64,000 bases of DNA from an uncultured Rhodospirillales bacterium (lineage in GTDB: Bacteria; Pseudomonadota; Alphaproteobacteria; Acetobacterales; Acetobacteraceae), in assembly GCA_903835235.1 (NCBI GenBank), contig CAILMF010000054.1:248001-312000 (forward strand), written 5' to 3'. The notes beneath the pieces are model-generated. The model made no database searches. It was given only the letters and a program-made list of their open reading frames with translations, and was not told the origin of the DNA. The stretch's first letter is position 1. Each line of letters begins with the position of its first letter. Positions 18,347-30,322 of the stretch are shown one piece after another. The position numbers were made by a program, and so were the translations under genes.

Positions 18347-19623
18347 TGGCCGTGCAGCCCCAGCAGGTCCGGCAGCAGGAAAACCAGCGCCGGGATGAAG
18401 GCGATCAGCAGCGTCACCAGCAGCATGGTGCCGAGATAGGGCAGCAGGTGGCGCGAGATGTCGCCCAGCGAGGCGCCGGCCATGCCCAGCACGATGTAGA
18501 GCCCAACGCCGATGGGCGGCATGAACAGCGCGATGCCCATGACCGAGGTCATGACGATGCCGTAGTGCAGCAGGTCGATCCCGAGTTCCCGCGCAATGGG
18601 CACGAAGACCGGCACCAGCATCAGCATGCCGGGAATGCCGTCCAGCAGCGCGAAGATCACCAGGAAGACGACGATGCTGAACAGCATGAAGCCCAGCTTG
18701 CCACCGCCCACCGAAGCGATGAGCTGGGCGAGGGATTGCGGCACCTGCTCCACCGTCATCAGCCAGGCCAGGATATTGGCGCCGGCGACCATCAGCATGA
18801 CAGCGCCAGTGGTGACGCCGGTGCGGACCAGGGCGCGCCAGAAGAAGGCGAGGGTGATCTCTCGGTACAGTAGCCCGCCGGCCAGCATGGCGTAGACGGC
18901 GGCGACGACGGCGGCTTCCGTGGGGGTGAAGATGCCGCCGAGGATGCCGCCGAAGATGATGGCGGGCAGCAGCAGCGCCCAGCCGGCATCCAGCAGCGCC
19001 CGGCCGCGGCCGGCCCAGGGGATGCGGGGTTCCGGCACCGCGCCGTCGCCGCCCTGCAGGCGCAGGTGCACCAGCAGCGCGCCGGCCATGGCGAAGGCCG
19101 GCAGGAAGCCGGCGGCGAACAGTGCGGCGACCGAGGTATTGGTGACGCTGCCATAGACCACCATGGTCAGGCAGGGCGGCACCAATATGCCCATGCCGGC
19201 GGCGGCGGCGACGATGGCGCCAGCCCGGGCGCCGCTGTAGCCGCGCTCCTTCATGCTGGGGATCATCACGCTGCCGACTGCCGCGGCATCCGCATTGGTG
19301 CTGCCGGAGATGCCGGAGAACAGCATCATCGCGAGCACCACGACATTGCCCAGGCCGCCCTTGATGTGCCCGACCATGGCGGAGGCGAAGACGATGAGGC
19401 GGCGGGAGATGCCGCCGGTTTCCATCAGCTCCCCGGCCAAAATGAAGAACGGGATGGCGAGGAAGGTGAAGCTGTCCATCGCGCCGAAGGTGCGGCTGGC
19501 GACGATGTCGAGCGGCACCCCCTCCATCAGCCACAGCCCGATGGCGGCACCGCCACCGAGCGCGAAGCCGATGGGCACGGCCAGCGCCACGAAGGCGGCG
19601 AAGGCGAGGAGGGGCGCGATCAT
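18343..19623 (-). CDS. TRAP transporter large permease (DctM-like)
   Basis: Multi-TM 426 aa; GISGSTNADAAAVGSVMIPSMKERGYSGARAGAIVAAAAGMGILVPP. Confidence 0.92.
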   Translation of the reverse strand: MIAPLLAFAAFVALAVPIGFALGGGAAIGLWLMEGVPLDIVASRTFGAMDSFTFLAIPFFILAGELMETGGISRRLIVFASAMVGHIKGGLGNVVVLAMMLFSGISGSTNADAAAVGSVMIPSMKERGYSGARAGAIVAAAAGMGILVPPCLTMVVYGSVTNTSVAALFAAGFLPAFAMAGALLVHLRLQGGDGAVPEPRIPWAGRGRALLDAGWALLLPAIIFGGILGGIFTPTEAAVVAAVYAMLAGGLLYREITLAFFWRALVRTGVTTGAVMLMVAGANILAWLMTVEQVPQSLAQLIASVGGGKLGFMLFSIVVFLVIFALLDGIPGMLMLVPVFVPIARELGIDLLHYGIVMTSVMGIALFMPPIGVGLYIVLGMAGASLGDISRHLLPYLGTMLLVTLLIAFIPALVFLLPDLLGLHGQ

Positions 19624-20117
19624 GCCTCGGGTTCCCCGCGGAACAGGCCGGCCAGCAGGTGGAACAGCATCAGCCCGGCGCCGACGGGAATGGCCAGGTA
19701 GGCCAGGTCCATCGTCATCGGCAGGGTGGAACTGTCCTGCATGGCCGCCTGGCGCGTCTCGGCGATGCCGGCACGCAGCAGGATGAGGAGGAAGCCGGCT
19801 GAGACCACCAGCGCGACCGCGCGGGCGGCGCGTTGGGCCGGGCCGGGCAGGCGGGTGGTGAAAGCCGTCAGCGCGTAGTGGCCACGCTGGTGCATGGCCA
19901 GGCCGGCGCCGACCAGGGCAACCCAGACGAAGAGGTAGCGCGCCGCTTCCTCGGACCAGATCAGCGGGGCGTTCAGCGCATAGCGCCAGAATACCTGGGA
20001 GAGCGTGACCCCGGTCATGGCCAGCACCAGCAGGCCAAGGGCAAGGCCCTCGACCCAGGCGACGGCGGCATCCAGCCGGGCGATCGCGGCGCGCATGGGC
20101 GCGACGGCGGCTCGCAT
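19620..20117 (-). CDS. TRAP transporter small permease (DctQ-like)
   Basis: FWRYALNAPLIWSEEAARYLFVWVALVGAG; overlaps DctM and DctP genes. Confidence 0.88.
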   Translation of the reverse strand: MRAAVAPMRAAIARLDAAVAWVEGLALGLLVLAMTGVTLSQVFWRYALNAPLIWSEEAARYLFVWVALVGAGLAMHQRGHYALTAFTTRLPGPAQRAARAVALVVSAGFLLILLRAGIAETRQAAMQDSSTLPMTMDLAYLAIPVGAGLMLFHLLAGLFRGEPEA

Positions 20118-21124
20118 CAGCGCGCCGCGGCGGTCACCCGCTGCACCAGGTCGCGGCCCAGGCGCTCCTCGAACTGGGCGTGGGTGCGCTGGCCGGCCGC
20201 GCGGAACGGCGCCAGGTCCGGCCGGGTGATGGTGGCGCCGGCGGCGGCGATATCGGCCAGGATGGTGCCTTCCTTCTGGTCGCGGTCCGCCACCGTGGCC
20301 AGGCGGCCGACCAGCGAGGCACGGGTCAGCGCGGCCTGCAGGTCGGCCGGCAGGCGCTGCCACTGGCGGTCGTTCATGACGAAGGTGTTGATCAGCATCA
20401 TGTGGCTGGTCAGCGCGATGTTGCGGGCAACCTCGATATGGCGGGAGCCGAGATAGGTGATGCTGTCATTCTCGGCGCCGTCGATCACGCCCTGCTGGAT
20501 GCTGGTATAAATCTCGCCGAAGGCCATCGGCGTCGGGGCCGCGCCCAGTTCGCGGAACAGCGCGATGAAGCTGGGGTTGGGGATGACGCGGATCTTCATG
20601 CCGCGCAGGTCGGCCATGCTGTTGACCGGGCGGCGGGTGTAGATGTTGCGGAAGGTCGCTTCCCAGAAGCGCACCACGCGGAACTGCTTTTCCGCGGCGC
20701 GGGCGACCAGTTCCTGCTGCACCACGGGGCCGTCCAGCAGACGGAAGGCGGCATCGCGGTCCGGCACCAGGAAGGGCAGGTCCAGCACCGCGAATTGCGG
20801 CACGAAGTTCACCATGCTGGCGGAGGCGTCGATGATGCCATCCAGCAATCCGGCCTGGACGTTCTGCCACATCTCCCGCTGGGCGCCGAGCTGGCTGGCG
20901 GGGAACAGCGCGATCTTCAGGCGGCCGCCGGTGTCCTGCTCCACGGCGCGGGCCATGGCGGCGGCGCCGGTCATCACCGGGGATTGGGGGTCCAGCACGC
21001 TGCCGATGCGCAAGGTGCGCGATTCCTGCGCGGTGGCCGGCGGAACGATGGCGAGCAAGGCGGCAAAGGCCGCGAGCATTCTGAGTGCGGCGTGGGCCGC
21101 AACGGCACATCTGATCATCAACAT
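20117..21124 (-). CDS. TRAP transporter substrate-binding protein (DctP-like)
   Basis: Signal peptide; LRGMKIRVIPNPSFIALFRELGAAPTPMAFGEIYTSIQQGVIDGAEN. Confidence 0.92.
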   Translation of the reverse strand: MLMIRCAVAAHAALRMLAAFAALLAIVPPATAQESRTLRIGSVLDPQSPVMTGAAAMARAVEQDTGGRLKIALFPASQLGAQREMWQNVQAGLLDGIIDASASMVNFVPQFAVLDLPFLVPDRDAAFRLLDGPVVQQELVARAAEKQFRVVRFWEATFRNIYTRRPVNSMADLRGMKIRVIPNPSFIALFRELGAAPTPMAFGEIYTSIQQGVIDGAENDSITYLGSRHIEVARNIALTSHMMLINTFVMNDRQWQRLPADLQAALTRASLVGRLATVADRDQKEGTILADIAAAGATITRPDLAPFRAAGQRTHAQFEERLGRDLVQRVTAAAR

Positions 21125-21199
21125 CCCCTGGGATCCCCGTCGGCAGCCTTGCACGAAGCCTGCCAGAGGAACACGCCGGGGTCATCCCATGGCGAGGAG

Positions 21200-21487
21200 C
21201 TACTTGCGGGCCAGCATCGCCTCGGCGCGGGCTTCCAGCTTGCGGGCTTCCTCCTGCGCGCGGGCGGCGGCGCCGGCGGCCTCGCCCAGCTTGCCGCGGT
21301 AATCCTGCATGGAATGATCCAGCCCGACCACGGCCGTGGACAGCGCCGAGAGGTCGGCGCGGAAGCCGGCGACGGCGACGCCCTGCTCGGTCAGGGCATC
21401 CTCCAGCTTGCGCAGCGCGCGTCGCAGGCGGTCCTCCGGGCGGAGGGGGAAGGACAGCAGTTCGGCGGTCGAGGCGTTGGCGGTCAT
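21200..21487 (-). CDS. Small coiled-coil hypothetical protein (95 aa)
   Basis: ORF with heptad-like, Ala/Glu/Lys/Arg-rich C-terminus; AT-rich upstream region. Confidence 0.6.
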   Translation of the reverse strand: MTANASTAELLSFPLRPEDRLRRALRKLEDALTEQGVAVAGFRADLSALSTAVVGLDHSMQDYRGKLGEAAGAAARAQEEARKLEARAEAMLARK

Positions 21488-21592
21488 GGGCTTCGTCCGA
21501 TTTGGTTGACGAAGTCCTAACGCTGTTTTCTTTTTGAGACCAGACTTTAATTTGATTTAAAATGTCATTTTTGCCGGGAGGGTCTGGCGCCG

Positions 21593-22384
21593 TCAGAAGC
21601 CCGGTCGGGGCGCCAACTCCATCATCGCCTGGTCGACGCCGCCATCGACCAGGATTTCCGCACCGGTGACGTAGCTGGCGCGCGGGCTGGCCAGGAACAG
21701 CACGGCATCGGCAATGTCCTGCCCGGTGCCGATGCGCCGTGCGGGGACCATGGCCTCGCGCCGCTCCTTCACCCCGGGGGCCTGGTAGAAGGCTTCGGAG
21801 AGGGGCGTGCGGATGAAGCCGGGGCTGACGATGTTGCTGCGGATGCCGTCCGGCCCCCATTCCAGCGCCAGTTGGCGGGACAGCATGGCGACCGCGGCCT
21901 TGGACGGGCTGTAGGCGCCGGAGCGCGGCTGCGGGTTGGTGGCGGCGATGGAGGCGGTGTGGATGATGGCGCCGCCGCCCTGGGCGAGCATCTGCGGCCG
22001 GAACGCCTGGGCGCAGAGCAGGTAGCCCGTCAGGTTCACCGCCAACAGCTGGTTCCACAGTTCCAGGCTGAGGTCCGAGAGCGGCCCCGAGCGCAGGATG
22101 CCCGCGTTGTTGGCCAGGATGTCGGCGGGGCCGAGGTCCCGCAGCACCCCGGCGGCGGCGGCCTGCACGCTGGCCTGGTTGGAGGTGTCGCAGTGGAAGG
22201 GCGCGGCGCGGCCGCCCTGGGCGTTGATCTCGGCGGCCAGGCGGGCGGCGCCCTCGGCGTCGTAGTCCAGCAGGGCGACGCTGGCGCCGGCCTGCGCGAA
22301 GGACAGCGCGATGGCGCGGCCGATGCCGCCGACGGCGCCGGTGACGACGGCGCGCTTGCCTTCGAGTTGGAGCCAATGAGCCAT
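21593..22384 (-). CDS. SDR family oxidoreductase
   Basis: VTGAVGGIGRAIA, NNAG, YSPSKAAV motifs. Confidence 0.92.
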   Translation of the reverse strand: MAHWLQLEGKRAVVTGAVGGIGRAIALSFAQAGASVALLDYDAEGAARLAAEINAQGGRAAPFHCDTSNQASVQAAAAGVLRDLGPADILANNAGILRSGPLSDLSLELWNQLLAVNLTGYLLCAQAFRPQMLAQGGGAIIHTASIAATNPQPRSGAYSPSKAAVAMLSRQLALEWGPDGIRSNIVSPGFIRTPLSEAFYQAPGVKERREAMVPARRIGTGQDIADAVLFLASPRASYVTGAEILVDGGVDQAMMELAPRPGF

Positions 22385-22435
22385 AGTGTTCTCTCCCGCA
22401 CTACCGGCACAGGAGAGGGTAGGCTTAACGTTCGG

Positions 22436-23689
22436 TCAACGGCCGCGCAGTTGGTCTATGAACATTTTGTCCAATCGCCGTTGGAGCCACATTTCCCTAT
22501 CGGAAGTATCTGAATTGGGGTCGGTTAACCATTCGGCGGGGTCAATAAGACTTTCTACCGGAGACGCCGCTGGTTGAGGACCGTCGTAAGGGCGGCGATG
22601 AGGGAAAATATGTGTACTACGGGAGATAAAAATGCCGAATTCTTTGTCGGCTTCCAATATTGCACTGTGCATCCATTCTCGGAATGGTTCATCATATATA
22701 TTTTGAGGTAGATTGGGGGTCAGCAATCCCCACTCAATGTGCTTCGGGTTGACTTCTTCCAGTGTCATGTAGTGAGACTTGCCGCTAGCGGATTGTCCAC
22801 GATTGAGCTTTAAAATGGCTGTACATTTTTCGGATGAAAAATATAGGTATGATTGTGAAATTTTTCTATCGATTCCCGTCCAGGTACAAAATTGATCGAT
22901 ATGATCATCGACGCCACGCTTGGGCCATTGCTCACCGTTTTGTTCAACGTCATTGAAAGATTTGGAAAAAATATTCCAGAGAGATACTAACTCCAAAATC
23001 TCATTTTTAGTCAATGCACGAGATATTTGCCAACTAAGGTATAAAGTGAATGCGCTTCCATTAAAGCGTGCATCAGTCATCTCTAACATCTTCTGCTCTA
23101 TAGTATAGATACTGGAAAATTCGTCCGATATATTGGGCAGTTCCAACAGTTTCTGCGTGAATGATATCATTCTCCCCAAATCCGAAGATTCTAAATACCT
23201 TTCTAATGATATGGGGGCACGCTCGGGACGCGGTCTTACAAGTGTGCCTCCGAAAATTTTCCAAATATCCGGTATGGGATAAGAATCATCTTCATCGTCA
23301 GTATCGTCACAAAGATCCGCATTATCTCGATCTGTGATTAATTCCCGATGATCCCATACGATCTGAAAGCATTTTTGATTCATAATTTTCATTGAGACTT
23401 CTGTAGAAAATATATTGGAAAATATGTATCCATACACGTTGATAAGTAGAGTGGCGTCTAGATCACTGAGGATAAACCACTCGCCATCGCTTCCCGTGCG
23501 CAGTGGTGTGATATAATCATGGATAGCTCGCTCCGCCATATGCGCGGCTGGGCCAATGTAGCGGCTATGCGCGATGCGAAGTGGATGCGAACTCCCAGTT
23601 TGAAGTTCACGAAGGCGACGCGCCAAATCGTTAGTCATTCCAATCTTAACTATTCGCGCGTCACCGAACGTGATTGCGTAAAGGTACAT
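22436..23689 (-). CDS. GIY-YIG / T5orf172 (Mug113-like) domain protein with unknown C-terminal domain
   Basis: LYAITFGDARIVKIGMTNDLARRLRELQTGSSHPLRIAHSRYIG...AERAIHDYITPLRTGSDGEWF; AT-rich relative to flanks. Confidence 0.7.
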   Translation of the reverse strand: MYLYAITFGDARIVKIGMTNDLARRLRELQTGSSHPLRIAHSRYIGPAAHMAERAIHDYITPLRTGSDGEWFILSDLDATLLINVYGYIFSNIFSTEVSMKIMNQKCFQIVWDHRELITDRDNADLCDDTDDEDDSYPIPDIWKIFGGTLVRPRPERAPISLERYLESSDLGRMISFTQKLLELPNISDEFSSIYTIEQKMLEMTDARFNGSAFTLYLSWQISRALTKNEILELVSLWNIFSKSFNDVEQNGEQWPKRGVDDHIDQFCTWTGIDRKISQSYLYFSSEKCTAILKLNRGQSASGKSHYMTLEEVNPKHIEWGLLTPNLPQNIYDEPFREWMHSAILEADKEFGIFISRSTHIFPHRRPYDGPQPAASPVESLIDPAEWLTDPNSDTSDREMWLQRRLDKMFIDQLRGR

Positions 23690-23716
23690 TCAGCGACCTT
23701 TCCGACCGAACCAACC

Positions 23717-26013
<2,297 letters not shown>

Positions 26014-26294
26014 GGCGTTTCCCTTGTGGCGGCGTTGCTTCCGGCGGCGACCCTGCCATTCCCGGCGCCGGGACGGAAGCGCCGTTGCGTGTTGCGGTTC
26101 CTGGATGAGCCTGCCTCGCCTCATCCCGCTGGCCTTGACCCTGCTGTTGGCCGCCGGCGCCGGCGGCCTGCCCGTGATTTTCCCGACTGCTATGGCAGCC
26201 GTGACCATGGCGTTCTTCGCGGGGCATGGCAGCCCTGCACGCTAGACCTGGGGGCATTCCTTCCCCAGCCCCCCATGAAGTGGTAGGTGGCGGC

Positions 26295-26738
26295 ATGAAC
26301 CCGGCAGAAGCCCCCATTGCGCTCGGCGCCGACCATGGCGGCGAGGCGCTCAAGCAGCAACTGGCAGGCATGCTCAAGGCCGCCGGTTACCAGGTGACCG
26401 ATTTCGGCACCCATGGCACGGCCAGCGTGGACTATCCGGATTTCGCCCACCCGGTCTGCGCCGCGGTGGAGAGCGGGGCGGCGCGCTTCGGCGTGCTGGT
26501 CTGCGGCAGCGGCATCGGCATGTGCATCAGCGCCAACCGCCATGCCGGCATTCGGGCGGCGGTGCTGCACCATTCAACCGATGCGCGCCTGACCCGTGCC
26601 CACAACAACGCCAATGTTGCCTGTTTCGGCGCCCGCCTTACCGGGGTGGAGCTTGCGGAAGAGGCATTGAAGGTGTTTCTGGCGACCGAATATGAGGGCG
26701 GCCGGCATGACCGCCGCCTGTCCAAGCTTTCTCCCTGA
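26295..26738 (+). CDS. rpiB: Ribose-5-phosphate isomerase B
   Basis: [35 protein letters not shown]. Confidence 0.95.
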   Translation: MNPAEAPIALGADHGGEALKQQLAGMLKAAGYQVTDFGTHGTASVDYPDFAHPVCAAVESGAARFGVLVCGSGIGMCISANRHAGIRAAVLHHSTDARLTRAHNNANVACFGARLTGVELAEEALKVFLATEYEGGRHDRRLSKLSP

Positions 26739-26749
26739 GGTCCCGCAGC

Positions 26750-28042
26750 ATGAACGCCTTCACCGCCCCTGGGTTCTTCTCCGCTTCCCTGGCCAGCGCC
26801 GACCCCGAGTTGGCCGCGGCCATCGGCCATGAGCTGGGTCGGCAGCAGGACGGTATCGAGCTGATCGCCAGCGAGAACATCGTCTCCCGCGCCGTGCTGG
26901 AAGCCCAAGGGAGCGTGCTGACCAACAAATACGCCGAGGGCTATTCGGGCCGCCGCTACTATGGTGGCTGCGAGTTCGTCGACGTGGCCGAGGACCTGGC
27001 CATCGCCCGCGCCAAGCAGCTGTTCGGCTGTGCCTTCGCCAATGTGCAGCCGCATTCCGGCGCCCAGGCCAATGGCGCGGTGTTCTTCAGCCTGCTCTCC
27101 CCGGGCGACACTTTTATGGGTTTGGACCTGGCGGCTGGTGGTCACCTGACGCATGGCTCGCCGGTTAATATCTCCGGCAAGTGGTTCAAGGTGGCGCCCT
27201 ATACGGTGCGGCGCGAGGACCAGATGATCGACATGGAGGAGGTCGCGCGCATCGCCCGCGAATCGAAGCCGAAGATCATCGTGGCCGGCGGCAGCGCCTA
27301 TGCCCGGTTCTGGGACTTTGCGCGGTTCCGCGAGATTGCCGACGAGGTTGGTGCCTGGTTCATGGTGGATATGGCGCATTTTGCCGGCCTGGTGGCCGGG
27401 GGCGCGCACCCTTCGCCGTTCCCGCACGCGCACATCGCCACCACCACCACGCACAAGACGCTGCGCGGCCCGCGTGGCGGCATGATCCTGACCAATGACG
27501 AAGCGCTGGCGAAGAAGATGAACAGCGCGGTCTTCCCGGGCACCCAGGGCGGCCCGCTGATGCATGTGATCGCCGCCAAGGCGGTGGCCTTTGCGGAGGC
27601 GCTGCGGCCGGAGTTCAAGGCCTATGCGCACCAGGTGGTGGAGAACGCCAAGGCGCTGTCCGACACGCTGCTGGGCCACGGCTTCGGCATCGTCACCGGC
27701 GGCACCGACAACCACCTGATGCTGGTGGACCTGCGGCCGAAGCAACTGACCGGCAAGGCGGCCGAGGCGGCGCTGAACCGCGCCCACCTGACCTGCAACA
27801 AGAACGCCATTCCCTTCGACCCCGAGAAGCCGATGACCACTTCCGGCGTGCGGCTGGGCAGCCCGGCGGGCACCACGCGCGGCTTCGGCACGGCGGAGTT
27901 CATCGAGATCGGCCAGATGATCGGCGAGGTGCTTGACGGGCTGGCGAAGGCGAACGCGCCGGAAGCCAACCAGGCGGTGGAGCAGGCGGTAAAGGCCCGG
28001 GTGCTCAGCCTGTGCCAACGCTTCCCGATCTACCAGGGCTGA
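26750..28042 (+). CDS. glyA: Serine hydroxymethyltransferase
   Basis: [54 protein letters not shown]. Confidence 0.97.
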   Translation: MNAFTAPGFFSASLASADPELAAAIGHELGRQQDGIELIASENIVSRAVLEAQGSVLTNKYAEGYSGRRYYGGCEFVDVAEDLAIARAKQLFGCAFANVQPHSGAQANGAVFFSLLSPGDTFMGLDLAAGGHLTHGSPVNISGKWFKVAPYTVRREDQMIDMEEVARIARESKPKIIVAGGSAYARFWDFARFREIADEVGAWFMVDMAHFAGLVAGGAHPSPFPHAHIATTTTHKTLRGPRGGMILTNDEALAKKMNSAVFPGTQGGPLMHVIAAKAVAFAEALRPEFKAYAHQVVENAKALSDTLLGHGFGIVTGGTDNHLMLVDLRPKQLTGKAAEAALNRAHLTCNKNAIPFDPEKPMTTSGVRLGSPAGTTRGFGTAEFIEIGQMIGEVLDGLAKANAPEANQAVEQAVKARVLSLCQRFPIYQG

Positions 28043-28048
28043 CCAGGC

Positions 28049-28504
28049 ATGCGCTGTCCTTTCTGCAGCAGTGAAGATACGCAGGTTAAGGACAGCCGTC
28101 CGGCCGAGGATGGCGCCGCGATCCGTCGGCGCCGGTCCTGCCCGCAATGCAACAGCCGCTTCACCACCTTCGAGCGGGTGCAGCTGCGCGAGCTGACGGT
28201 GCTGAAGACCGATGGCCAGCGCGAGCCCTTCGACCGGGAGAAGCTGGCCCGCAGTATCCGCGTGGCGCTGCGCAAGCGGCCGGTGGACCAGGACAAGCTG
28301 GAGCGCATCGTCAACGGCATCCAGCGCAAGCTGGAGACCGAGGCCGAGGCGGAAGTGACCTCGCGCCAGATCGGCGAGATCGTCATGGAGACGCTGAAGG
28401 ACGTGGACCAGGTGGCCTATGTCCGCTTCGCCAGCGTCTACCGGAATTTTGGCGAGGCGCGGGACTTCCGCGAATTCCTCGGCGAGATGGACAAGAAGAA
28501 GTAG
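28049..28504 (+). CDS. nrdR: Transcriptional repressor NrdR
   Basis: [44 protein letters not shown]. Confidence 0.97.
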   Translation: MRCPFCSSEDTQVKDSRPAEDGAAIRRRRSCPQCNSRFTTFERVQLRELTVLKTDGQREPFDREKLARSIRVALRKRPVDQDKLERIVNGIQRKLETEAEAEVTSRQIGEIVMETLKDVDQVAYVRFASVYRNFGEARDFREFLGEMDKKK

Positions 28505-28543
28505 CGGCTGGCGGCCGGCCCTGCGGCGCGCCAGATTGGGTTG

Positions 28544-29653
28544 ATGTCCGGACACGATGATGCGGCGCATATGCGGGCGGCCCTGGGGCTGGCCCGGCGC
28601 GGATTGGGCAATACCTGGCCCAACCCGGCGGTGGGCTGCGTGCTGGTCAACAACGGCCAGGTGGTCGGCCGCGGCTGGACCCAGCCGGGCGGGCGCCCGC
28701 ATGCCGAAACCGAGGCGCTGGCCAGGGCTGGCGCCAGCGCGCAGGGCGCCACCGCCTATGTCACGCTGGAGCCATGCAGCCATTGGGGCCGCACCCCGCC
28801 CTGCTGCGACGCGCTGATCCGCGCCGGCATCAAGCGCGTGGTGGTGGCGGCCGGTGACCCTGATTCCCGCGTGGATGGCCGCGGCCTGGCCCGGCTGCGG
28901 GAGGCCGGGGTGGTCGTTGAGACCGGGCTGTTCCAGGCCGAAGCCGTGGCGCTGAACGCCGGGTTCTCCCGCCGGGTCACGCTGGGGCGGCCGGTGGTGC
29001 TGCTGAAGCTGGCGACGACGCTGGACGGCCGCATCGCCACCGCGCGCGGCGAGAGCAAGTGGATCACCGGGCCGGAAGCCCGCCGCGCCGCGCATGCGCT
29101 GCGCGCCCGGCACGACGCCATGCTGGTGGGCAGCGGCACCGTGTTGGCCGATGACCCCGACCTGACCTGCCGGCTGCCGGGCATGGCGCGGGTGCCGCTG
29201 GCCCGGGTGGTGGCGGATGCCCGGCTGCGCACGCCGCTGAGCGCCCGGCTGGTGCAGACCGCGCGCTCCCTGCCCAGCTGGATCGCCACCGCCACCGGGC
29301 ACAAGCCGGCGGAGCTGGCGCCTTATCAACAGGCCGGGGTGGAGATGCTGACCGTGCCGCGCGGCAAGCTGGCCGGGCTGGACCTGGCGGCGCTGCTGGC
29401 CACGCTGGCGCAGCGCGGCATCACCCGGGTGATGGCGGAGGGCGGCGCCGGCATCGCCGCTGGGTTGCTGCGGGACGGGCTGGTGGACCGCATCGCCTGG
29501 TTCCATGCCCCGGGCGTGATGGGCGGCGACGGTCTTGCCGCCGTGCAGCCCTTGCCGCTTGCCATGCTTTCCGCCATGCCCAGATTTCGCCGGGTGGCGT
29601 CGCGGCCCCTGGGGGTCGACTGGCTGACCGAGTTCGAACGCGAGGATCCCTGA
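28544..29653 (+). CDS. ribD: Bifunctional riboflavin deaminase/reductase
   Basis: MRAALGLARRGLGNTWPNPAVGCVLV; HAETEAL...VTLEPCSHWGRTPPC. Confidence 0.95.
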   Translation: MSGHDDAAHMRAALGLARRGLGNTWPNPAVGCVLVNNGQVVGRGWTQPGGRPHAETEALARAGASAQGATAYVTLEPCSHWGRTPPCCDALIRAGIKRVVVAAGDPDSRVDGRGLARLREAGVVVETGLFQAEAVALNAGFSRRVTLGRPVVLLKLATTLDGRIATARGESKWITGPEARRAAHALRARHDAMLVGSGTVLADDPDLTCRLPGMARVPLARVVADARLRTPLSARLVQTARSLPSWIATATGHKPAELAPYQQAGVEMLTVPRGKLAGLDLAALLATLAQRGITRVMAEGGAGIAAGLLRDGLVDRIAWFHAPGVMGGDGLAAVQPLPLAMLSAMPRFRRVASRPLGVDWLTEFEREDP

Positions 29654-29656
29654 GCC

Positions 29657-30310
29657 ATGTTCACCGGCATTGTCACCGACCTCGGCACGATCCGCGAAAT
29701 CCAGCCGCTGGGCGCGGGGCATGACATGCGCCTGGTGCTCGGCACCTCGCCGGAATTCCTGAAGCAGCCGGCGCCGGCGGTGCTGGGCGCCTCCATCGCG
29801 TGCTCGGGCGTCTGCCTGACCGTGGTGGACATGGGCGGGGATTGGTTCGCGGTGGATGCCTCGGCCGAGACACTGTCGAAGACCACGCTGGGTACCTGGC
29901 GGGCCGGCAGCCGGGTGAACCTGGAACGCGCACTGCGCTTCGGCGATGAACTCGGCGGCCACCTGGTCTCCGGCCATATCGATGGCGTGGGGGAGGTGCT
30001 GGCGGCGGTGCCGGAGAATGCCTCGGTCCGCTGGCGCTTCCGGCTGCCGGAGGGGCTGCATCGTTTCGTCGCCGCCAAGGGGTCCATCGCCATCGATGGC
30101 GTTTCCCTGACGGTCAACGAGGTTGACGGGACCGTGTTCGGGGTCAACATCGTCCCCCACACCGCGGCGCATACCACTTTTGGCACCCTGCAGCCGGGCG
30201 CGCGGGTCAACATCGAGATCGATACGCTGGCGCGCTACGTCGCGCGGCTCGTGTCATGCGATCGCGGAGCGCCGGAGGGCGCGGAGCGTGAATCGCATGG
30301 CCAGATTTAA
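29657..30310 (+). CDS. ribE: Riboflavin synthase
   Basis: MFTGIVTDLGTI; two lumazine-binding repeats. Confidence 0.93.
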   Translation: MFTGIVTDLGTIREIQPLGAGHDMRLVLGTSPEFLKQPAPAVLGASIACSGVCLTVVDMGGDWFAVDASAETLSKTTLGTWRAGSRVNLERALRFGDELGGHLVSGHIDGVGEVLAAVPENASVRWRFRLPEGLHRFVAAKGSIAIDGVSLTVNEVDGTVFGVNIVPHTAAHTTFGTLQPGARVNIEIDTLARYVARLVSCDRGAPEGAERESHGQI

Positions 30311-30322
30311 GGAAACCGAGTG

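Noticed and set aside
26014-26250. Possible SAM-type riboswitch upstream of metY
   Set aside because: The leader has a GCTTCCG/CGGAAGC stem and CCCGGCGCCGGG palindrome, but I could not recognise SAM-I, SAM-II or SAH core motifs.
26432-30172. 1246-aa minus-strand ORF opposite rpiB-glyA-nrdR-ribD-ribE
   Set aside because: Runs antisense across several well-identified genes; low-complexity His/Arg/Gly/Gln-rich translation.
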